In this document: positions 56,187-64,000 of the stretch, one piece after another
How the letters are laid out: the number at the start of each line of letters is the position of its first letter
Position numbering within the stretch: position 1 is the first letter of the stretch
Assembly: GCA_030522415.1 (NCBI GenBank)
Contig: CM060126.1
Location: 1,776,333-1,840,332, forward strand
Origin: Channallabes apus
Lineage: Eukaryota; Chordata; Actinopteri; Siluriformes; Clariidae
Direction: 5' to 3'
DNA length: 64,000 bases
Notes under the pieces: generated by a model
Database searches by the model: none
Told to the model about the DNA's origin: nothing
Seen by the model: the letters and a program-made list of their open reading frames with translations, nothing else
Position numbers and translations under genes: made by a program

Positions 56187-57608
56187 GGGCCCGGTTTCCC
56201 GATAACGATTGATCTTAGCGCTTAAGAACGTTTTCTACGAGTCATTTTGCGAACGTTCGTTATTGTTTCACGTGCGTTTCCCGAACATGCACTTAACACA
56301 ATTGCACGTACAGTAGTTCTGCTTTAAGTGCTACTTAGGAGTCGCTAGGTTTAGGGTTAGATATATATCTGTTGGTCACGTGCTGAAATGTCACGCTGTA
56401 GAAATGACTCGTCATTGTTGCACATGTTGTTTTATCAACCCATCTAAGCTCTGATTTCCGTTTGTTCTACTTGTGTGAATGTATATTCAACTCGAATAAC
56501 AAAAAGTTCTTTAATTTCTTCTTGAGCAAGTTTAAAAACATAAATTAACTGGAAATGTCGTTCTGTAAAAACACGGTCTTGCTCCAGTTTCGCATAAAAC
56601 AAATTCTAACAGTTTTAACAGCATAATTTTTTATATTTATATGTAACCTTAATTATTCAAGTAGTAATAAATAAAAATTATTTATCAATTTTTTTTTTTA
56701 CCAACAAAAAAAATTTCTCTCACATCAAAATAAATAAATAAGTAAATAAATAAATAAGTTCTTACATTTATTTTTTAAAAGTTTAGCCTTGAAGCTAATT
56801 ATCTTCACCTGACATTCATTTGCTAATAGGAGAAAATTTTAAATAAGCACATACAGTACCTAGGGGTGGAGAAATTAGCAAAATGGCTGAAATCAAAAAC
56901 AAAGATAATAAATTTTTCAAAAATAAGAAATGAATATTATTTTAGAGGAAGTGGAGCTCTCTCTCTCTTTGTGCCACAAAAGTGCTGTGCTGTAATAACA
57001 GTAACAGCTATGTTGCACAACACTGCAGTGAGGGCAAGAGTGGCCTTTGGACATCAGGGAGGAAGATGAAGAGATGGAGGAAGAGAATGTAGTCGAGATG
57101 AGACTTCATGATGCTCAACCAAGACGTGTCCAATACATGGCTGGGTTTCATGCACACCAGCAAGTCATCCTTTATTTGTGTCATCTTTAAAGCACATGAA
57201 ATATTTTCTATTAAATACATTTGTACTGTAAACTCGAAATGTCCATATACCACTGTGTACTTTTGTTTTTCATTCTAACATTTATTAAGTCATTTTAATT
57301 TTATTTATTTATTCATTTTTATTTCTATATTGAATTGTGTAATGAGTAGAAAATAGAAATGAATAAAAATATACGTACAAATAAAATGAAAAATGACTAA
57401 AGTAAATTTTAGGTGCAATTTTCCGGTTGTCCAGCAGGCGGCCTCATAATTCTGTATCCTTACGAGCGCTCGTAGATCTACGAAGATTTTCAAGTTCAGC
57501 ATTTTCAAGTTACGATTGTTTTGGGAAACAGACCGTAATATTAAGATCATTCGTACGATCATTTTTACGAACTACTTAGGCTTACGATGCTTTTGGGAAA
57601 CGCAGGCC
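56187..57608 (+). mobile_element. PIF/Harbinger-like transposon, decayed (about 1.42 kb)
   Basis: The ends GGGCCCGGTTTCCCGATAAC and, inverted, GGCCTGCGTTTCCCAAAAGC pair imperfectly, and both carry internal copies of GTTTCCC with CTTAGCGCTTAAG- and TTACGA-like words. Near 56980-57030 the sequence reads CCAVITVTAMLHNTA, like the C-terminal block ACAVLHN of HARBI1-type nucleases, and continues into an acidic tail after a frameshift. The target duplication could not be resolved. Confidence 0.65.
56980..57190 (+). pseudogene. HARBI1-like transposase C-terminal remnant
   Basis: CCAVITVTAMLHNTA lies in one frame (about 56980-57025). The following acidic segment with EEDEEMEEENV lies in another (about 57058-57095), implying a frameshift. 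The catalytic core upstream is not recognisable. Family assignment rests on this short block and on the ends of the element. Confidence 0.5.
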
Positions 57609-57859
57609 TGACTGGTAATCTGCAGAGCTTCACTCAACCATGATCAGAAGTTGGCTTTAACCTCTCTGTACTGTAGTTGTGTGGGACTCTAAAGGCGTGT
57701 CCTTGGTTTTTCCATTGTCTTGCAAAATGTGTTTATTCTTAAGCTTCCGGGTAGTTAATTAGCAAAATAATTATTTTGTCGAGTAAAATAAATATGTTTC
57801 ACAAAGCAAAAGGGTGTACATAGTTAGAGTTATGATGGCATGTGAGCTTGGCCCTGTTG
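57609..57859. other. short non-coding spacer
   Basis: No recognisable feature except TACTGTA at 57669. Confidence 0.5.
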
Positions 57860-58050
57860 CCCCGCACCTCCAGGGTGTTGAATCTTGTTTCAGGTCTGTG
57901 TGGTGTTTTTCCTCAGGGCACTACGGTTACCTCCCAGTTGACATATCTGAATTGCCCATAGTACATGATTAGGTGTGTGTGTGTGTGTGTGTGTGTGTGA
58001 TGGGTTGGTACTTCCAGTGTGTACCCCACCATGTGCACAAGAGTTCCCAT
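57860..58050 (+). mobile_element. degenerate SINE, DANA/Mermaid-like
   Basis: CGCACCTCCAGGGTGTTGAA (head), GGTTACCTCCCAGTTGACA and GAATTGCCCATAGTACATG (body), a (GT)n at 57973-57999 in the usual position, then GGTTGGTACTTCCAGTGTG and TACCCCACC. Diverged but collinear with 36374 and 59950. Confidence 0.62.
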
Positions 58051-59949
58051 GATGGCACTGAAGTGTATTAAGATTGTTTATGTAAATCATGTCTATTGTG
58101 TTATTTATAGTGTGAGTGGAATCAAGTTTTCCCAGCTTGAATTTGAACAACACATTTTCTTTTTCCCAGCACATTAACATCCTGATATCAAACAGCCAAT
58201 AGACCGGATTTCAGCTGGTGTTTGATGAATTACAGGAGGATCACGAGTGCTGTTTTTGCCGTTATTGATTTCCTGAATCGATCCTGTATCATGAATGATT
58301 AGTGTGTGACATTATTGAAGACACAGCACACACACACACACACACACACACAGTCAGGTAACAGTAATACTGTAGCTTGGCTGTGTCGAAAATGACCTGT
58401 AGGATTAGACGTCTCGCGGTCAGGATTGTGATGTAAATGCGGACATGATGACGAGTGAGTAATGGATAAAGATGCGATGTGTTGCGGTTGCTTGTGAGAG
58501 TGGACCACAGAGCATGTGACTGACACTGGCCATGTTCATTAACATTTATATAGTCATCATCCATACACTACCGGTTTTCTCTTTTATATTGAAACATTTT
58601 ACTGAGAAATAAGTGAGCATATGAAAAATGAGTAGGAAAAAAAAAAAACATGCCACATCATTGAAAGTGAGAGATTGTTACTCTAAAGAATGTCTCTTTC
58701 TTTTTTTTTTCTTTTCTTTCCCCAATGAGACATTCCCCCCGCTGCCTCTCGAGTCTTTTCTCGGTTTTGAAAAAGGCTTGATGCTCGCCTACAATCAGAG
58801 AGAAATAAAAGTAGAAACGTGAAGGAGAAAAGACCTGGAGAGAACAGAACGTGATTGCAGAACAACCCCCCCCCCCCCCCCCGCTTAAAAAATACCAAAA
58901 AAAAAAAAAAAAAAAAGTAACTATAAAAGACACCAAAGGAACTTTTCACTCATCAAAGCCTGCGGGTAACAATACTTTTGAGATTAAATACTTTTGAGTG
59001 ACCTGTGTAATTATAACTCACAATTATACAATTATAAGTCACAAATATTCCGTAATTATATTAATTGTATTTTTTTTGCCAGCCCCTGACAGACAGACGG
59101 ATATTATTTTGCTGTTAATTACTCCACAGTGAGGACGTGAGATTAACGACTCGCGAAAAACACAAAGCCTTTAGACTTCTTTAGTCACTAATTAAAATAT
59201 GCATCTATAATTAGGATTGAAAATCATCCCTAATGAATAGCCTTAAGCGAAATCCACAACGTATGAAATGTTCCCCGGACAACGTTTTGTAAGTGCACGT
59301 GTTCGAAGAACTATTACAGGCCTGCGCTCAATACACTTTTAATACCTTAATGCGAACACTCGATACCGAAGGTCCTAAGCTGTGGGATTTTTTTTTTCTA
59401 CTGATAAAAGAGAAATATAACATGTTGTGGTGGTCATGGAAACCCTACAGCAGGTCATCACACCATCGGCATGTTGATTATTTTCATTGAACAGCGCAAC
59501 AAGTCGGGTTTTAATGAGCCATCCGCCCAGTAAGGACGCTTATTAAGACAAGTAGAAGCTGGAGAAATGGCAAAGCTCAAAATAAAAGGTGTAGAAGGTG
59601 AAATTCAGGAGAGTTCCTCTTGGGGAAAGAAGAATCAGTGCTGTGACCCCTAAAGCTGAAACTCTACCGAAGCGACAGCATCGATCTCCTGCAAAAAAGA
59701 GCAAAATACTACTGAGAAAGAGATTTAGTGTCAGTCAGAGGAGAAGTCTGGGAAGAATGAGAAATTAAGCTATTGTTCAACTTCATCACACCGCAGCAGA
59801 GCCTTGAAAAGGACTTTACTCTTCAGCAACTGGTCCATTTCACAGGAAAAGAATAGAAATGGCTGTGGGTTTGTGGCTAGAAACTGGATCGAGCTCCTCA
59901 CTTCAGCCGTCACATTTTCCCAAATTTTTGGAATGGATTTAATGATGTT
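58051..59949. other. non-coding DNA with homopolymer runs
   Basis: (CA)n at 58327-58352, C17 and A20 runs at 58866-58916, and a low-repeat TAAT-rich patch (59090-59300) with ACTAATTAAAATATGCATC that may be regulatory. No coding exon recognised. Confidence 0.5.
58866..58916. repeat. C17 run and A20 run 14 bases apart
   Basis: Seventeen C at 58866-58882, then a 14-base spacer, then twenty A at 58897-58916. Lengths are likely to be unreliable or polymorphic. Confidence 0.9.
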
Positions 59950-60195
59950 CCGGGTGTTGGCTTAGTGATTATCACAGTGACCTCCAGGTTGGGGGTTCAA
60001 ATCTCGCCTGGAGTTTTCATGTTCTTTATGTGCTTGGTGAGTTTCCATCAGTTTCCTCCCACTGTCCAAATTGCCCATAGAGAGATGGTGTGTGTAAGTG
60101 TGTGTGTGCGCTTGTGTCATTCCAGTGGTTGGCACCTTATCCAGCTTGTAACCTGGGATGGACTCTAAGCCCTGTGCAACCCTATGCAGGATCTG
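59950..60195 (+). mobile_element. SINE, DANA/Mermaid-like
   Basis: Head with GTTGGCTTAGTGATTATCAC and GGGGGTTCAAATCTCG, then TGGAGTTTTCATGTTC, TCAGTTTCCTCCCACTGTCC, ATTGCCCATAGAGAG, a short GT-rich segment, GGTTGGCACCTTATCCAGC and CTGGGATGGACTCTAAGCCC. Nearly full length, moderately diverged. Confidence 0.78.
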
Positions 60196-60404
60196 CAGAA
60201 ACGCTGATGTTGTTATAACGCCCAAAACACATCAGACCAATGTTGTTTTTGAAGGTTAGGATGACGTACCTGCACATCTACAGTATATAAAATAATGTTG
60301 ACTGAATAACCATGATGCAATGCAGCAAATCAAACCTCTTAAAAAAAACTGAATATCAGCATCTAATTATAGCATTTATGGCTGAGTTCAATTCCCAGTC
60401 AGCG

Positions 60405-60490
60405 ACCAAAACCCCACTGGATGCAGGGCCGATCCCAAGCCTGGATAAAATGGGAGCATCAGGTGTCAAGATGCCAAGGTGTGTGCAGAT
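60405..60490 (+). mobile_element. short LINE-like fragment (GGGCCGATCCCAAGCCTGGA)
   Basis: GGATGCAGGGCCGATCCCAA and GCCTGGATAAAATGGGAG resemble a phrase common in the 5' regions of L1- or RTE-type LINEs. The fragment is too short for a firm family call. Confidence 0.4.
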
Positions 60491-60571
60491 ACCATCGTTC
60501 ACTTTGGTGATATCCTGACAGGAGCATCTTGATGGGAGACCACCAGCATTCATAACATTTATGACATTTAA

Positions 60572-60738
60572 CATTTACATTTAGGCATTTGGCAGACGTT
60601 CTTATCCAGAGCGACTTACATTTTTATCTCATTACACACCTGAGCATATGAGGCTCAGGGGCCCAGCAGCCGCAACTTGGTGGTTGTGGGGTTTGAACCT
60701 GGGATCTTCCGAACCGTAGTCCAATGCCTTAACCACTG
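60572..60738 (-). mobile_element. tRNA-derived SINE, same family as 13167, head truncated
   Basis: On the minus strand: CAGTGGTTAAGGCATTGGAC, CTACGGTTCGGAAGATCCC, AGGTTCAAACCCCACAACC and the GTCGCTCTGGATAAGAACG tail ending AAATGTAAATG. The first 17 or so bases of the head, including half of the A box, are missing. Confidence 0.88.
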
Positions 60739-61311
60739 ACATCCTTTCACAGGACAACCAAAGTGTTAACGTCCAATGATCATCTGAACGCTACACAGCT
60801 ACTGTAACATTCCCGGAATGTTTTGGGAACAACTGTTCTCGAGGTTCCTTCAGGAACATGTGTGTTCATATTGAAATCATGTGACATGTACATTGCACAC
60901 CTACTGTAGCAAAGGCATTCTAATAATTCTACGGTGCAGTACCTGTTGTTAAGAAAAGTTAAAAGAACAGAAAGAAAGTAAAAAAGTAATATGTTGTTAA
61001 ATGGACGGTCTGAAGCCTAGCACTGTGCGTCAGTCGCGCTTGCTGTATGTTGACATGCGCAGCCGGTGAAAGCACATGTGATACTTTTCCTGCATGTATC
61101 TTGTAAGTTATTTTTGATAGTACCGTATCATTTTTCTCTACTTTTTTCCCGTTACTTTCGGCTCATCTGCATGCAGGTACAGTACAGTAGCGAGCACTTG
61201 AGAGATATAGAACACTTGTGTTAAAATATTCCTGAGTGTTTTGCATGACACTAAACTACTCAGGTTCTGCTTCATGTTTTAGAGAATTTTGCTGTTTCTT
61301 TTTTTTTTTTT

Positions 61312-61314
<3 letters not shown>

Positions 61315-61354
<40 letters not shown>
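61315..61354. repeat. (GA)n microsatellite after a T-run
   Basis: About 20 GA units directly follow roughly 16 T. Confidence 0.96.
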
Positions 61355-61357
<3 letters not shown>

Positions 61358-62022
61358 AGAAAACAACACAGGGTTGAGATGTTGTGTGTGAAAGCACTAT
61401 TCCTCTTCAGTGTACGATGGAGGAGCTGATAGGAAGAGGATGTTCCGACTTGTAGCTGCAGTGTGATAAGTGAAGAAGCTCTGGTGCTTTTTTTGTGTGG
61501 AAAGATGTAAAAAAAAAAATAAATAAATAAAAAAAAAAGGTTATTATTTTTTTCTGCATATATTCCTGAGATGAGTCTGTTTCCCTCTACACTTACAGAG
61601 TTAAGAGTTGAATCCAGTGCAGAATTTCCCTTATGTACTGTACAGTATTTCAAGCCAGAGACGATCATTTGTGGTCCAAATAATCAAGCTATCTTGTTTT
61701 AAAGAAATATTTAGTATTTTGGAATACAAAATACAAAATATTGAATAGGAATGCTCATTAGATTGTTTAAGATGTCCAGATTTGTCTTTTTAGGTACCTC
61801 TATTTCTAACCTACTGTAGCACTGTGGTTTAGTTTAGGTGTTTTTCCCCATCCTTTTTATTTTATTTATTTTTTTAATAAAGATGTACTCCACAGGAAAG
61901 TAGAAAGACAGTGAACCAAATAGCGGGCTGGCAAAGCTTTGGGCGAACACCATCATTTATCATCATCTATGACAGCTAGCAGCTATCGAGTGGTGTTGCA
62001 CTGGATCCTCTACGTAGCCTGC

Positions 62023-62128
<106 letters not shown>

Positions 62129-63039
62129 AAAACCCAGCAGTGTCTCAATTACCTGCAGAGACTAAAGAACAAAGCCAGTCTTTAGCATCCAGAGCCAGAT
62201 TGTTGTTATGGTCACTGCAGCATCTCGGAATGCATAAAGAACCCGTCGGAGAACATCTTCACATAAAGCATTGATGGCCTCCCACTCATATCATGGATTA
62301 TTTACTCTCTTACTTTCCAGCAGGAAGTACAAGAGCATCAGGGCTCACAGCCTCCTTGCAGAGTTCGTCAGGTTGCTCAACACCCACCTCTGCATTCACA
62401 CTGACTGACAGGGTAGAGAGTGACATGATCCCACACACTCCAACATCATGGTCAATTACACTTCCTTGAGTTCCCAGTTGAGATTTGACCTTGTGATCGT
62501 GATCGCCATCCTGATAATCCGCCTTTACTTTAACCTGACATGAACTGCCCTGCGTACGTACAGTACATGCCGTATTGTGTTTTCCTGCACCTTACACACA
62601 CTCCTTTTTTTTCACTCTATAAATTCTTGAAGTTCTAAGTTCAGCCTGGTTTTTACAGTATATTGCATCGTTCACAATATAAGAATGATATTTTAATATA
62701 AGAATATTTTGTTTATGTGATGTTATAGAGATGTCAGAATGTATACTTTTTGTGCTTAACTACAATTAACTCTTTACGCTAGTGGTGTGTGTAGGAACTG
62801 GGATCCTGTGGGATTTCACTTTCACTCTTATTCTAAAGCAGATGATGTGGTGAGTACTGCATAGTACTGCTTAATACTGACTGGTACTCGTACTGCTATA
62901 ACTGGCCAGGTTTTACATGATGAGATTATGAGTTAATTTGATCATGTGTACATTGTATTTTAGAAATAAATAAACTAAAACCTACACAATAAGATAAAAC
63001 ATGGAATTAAAAATAAACATCAACTGTATGGAATCTGTT

Positions 63040-64000
63040 GGACAATTTGTAGGGTTGGGAAACATTTCTATGTGAATGGATGAGTTTGTTGACGAGTGTT
63101 TGTGGGATTCAGGAGAAAGGTTTTACTATGGACTGCTCAGAATTCCTTCACAAGTACTGTATGCTGGATTGGTCAGAAGTCCTTAAAATTGGGCTGGATT
63201 GGTCAGAAGTCCTTCACAAATAGGGTTGGTTGAACAGAGTTTCTTTACAAATTGGTGAATTGGTCATTGCTCCTTTAACAAATGGGCTTGTATTGCTCAG
63301 GAATTCCTAGAATTAGGCTGGATTGGTCAGAATTCCTATACAAACAGTTGAATTAGTCAGTGGTACTGAAGGGTGGATAGGCCTTTACAAGTAGGCTGGA
63401 TTGGTTAGGATTGCTTATCACGTGGGCCGAATTCCTCAGAATTTAATTTGAAGTGGGTGACAGTTGTCATATTTCCCGTAGAAATGGGGAGAATTGGTCC
63501 AAATACCTTTTAAGGACACATATAATTGGTTAATTCTTTTTGGGGAGTCTGTAGGATTGGAAAAAGAGACTGAGGAGGATTGATATTAGATAATTTTTTT
63601 CAGGATTGAGTGGGTTTGGTAAGACTTTTTTGTGGAAGCAGGCACAATTTTGGTTAGTGTTCCTTCAGAAGTGACTGGGACTGGTCAGACTTCAAATAGA
63701 AACGGAGGAGCACTGGTCATAAATTCACAATTGGAGAGACCAGGAGCGGTGAAATATACTGAAAGAATACCAGGACTTGGTCAGAATTCGTGTAGAGGAC
63801 AGGACTGCAGAAATAATTGAATTTTTTTTTTTTTGGTGAGCAGGCATGATTGGTCATAGTCTCTTCAACAGTCTATGGGACTGGACAAAAGTCTTTTAGG
63901 GACAGATAGAAATGGTTAAAATGTCAGGAGCTGTGGGCTGGGCTTGGTCAGAATTCCTTCTGGAAAAGGCAGAAATGGGGTTAAAAGTCATTTGCATACC
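63040..64000 (+). repeat. degenerate minisatellite, GGATTGGTCAGAATTCCTT unit, runs off the window
   Basis: At least 20 diverged units of about 29-45 bases, each with a core like GGATTGGTCAGAATTCCTT and an AAATGGGC- or AAGTAGGC-like linker (for example near 63137, 63166, 63195, 63318, 63400, 63680, 63780, 63850 and 63947). Units become more diverged to the right. There is no coding sense. Arrays of this look occur in catfish DNA, from memory. The right end is outside the window. Confidence 0.8.

Noticed and set aside
58658..58949. Phenylalanine- and glycine-rich proteins on the minus strand
   Set aside because: They arise from the A20 and C17 homopolymers.
63040..64000. CRISPR-like array
   Set aside because: The units are diverged, adjoining and of variable length without unique spacers, and the context is a fish nuclear genome; it is a minisatellite.

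Overview
The window looks like AT-rich, repeat-laden nuclear DNA of a teleost fish, and I see no complete host protein-coding gene. The transposon set is teleost: a chromodomain Ty3/Gypsy element, at least seven Tc1/mariner-type families, an L2/CR1-group LINE, tRNA-headed SINEs of two lineages, and long CA arrays. The SINE with tail motif GTCGCTCTGGATAAGAGCG and the degenerate GGATTGGTCAGAATTCC minisatellite at the right edge recall catfish and other otophysan DNA. Catfish is an inference from memory of those repeats, with moderate confidence.

Layout. 1-5037: a Ty3/Gypsy chromovirus with an uninterrupted 1,397-codon Gag-Pol frame; the left LTR is cut by the window edge and its visible 177 bases are identical to the right LTR. 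5241-6860: a full-length Tc1-like transposon whose transposase is frameshifted and lacks its first catalytic Asp. 6926-8445: a 5'-truncated LINE. 12225-13470: a second, deleted copy of the same Tc1 family, split by a SINE flanked by a perfect 9-bp duplication. 15.5 kb: the same SINE family. 19.6-20.2 kb: an internally deleted Tc1 relative. 20.46-20.83 kb: a three-unit repeat holding a perfect palindromic estrogen-response-element consensus. 22-30 kb: SINE pieces in both orientations. 31193-33158: a CAC-ended inverted-repeat transposon with an apparent captured exon fragment and a perfect 19-bp hairpin. 33.4 kb: hAT-like end. 38-42 kb: mariner-superfamily pieces, a mariner transposase fossil and a complete 498-bp MITE. 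45.35 kb: a polypyrimidine-CAG joined directly to GTAAGT, which resembles a recursive splice site. 49.3 and 54.2 kb: more Tc1 transposase fossils. 56.19-57.6 kb: a PIF/Harbinger-like element. 63.04-64.0 kb: the minisatellite.

The non-transposon remainder is AT-rich with scattered GC-richer islands containing TAAT-type motifs. These could be conserved regulatory elements in a gene desert or a long intron. The recursive-splice-like site, if real, would favour a long intron of a plus-strand gene.

The most unusual genome-scale signal is the excess of TACAGTA/TACTGTA: about 69 copies by eye against roughly 13 expected. This is the canonical scar left when a CAG-ended Tc1/mariner element excises from its TA target, and the intact or partial Tc1-type ends here (except the mariner) start with CAG.
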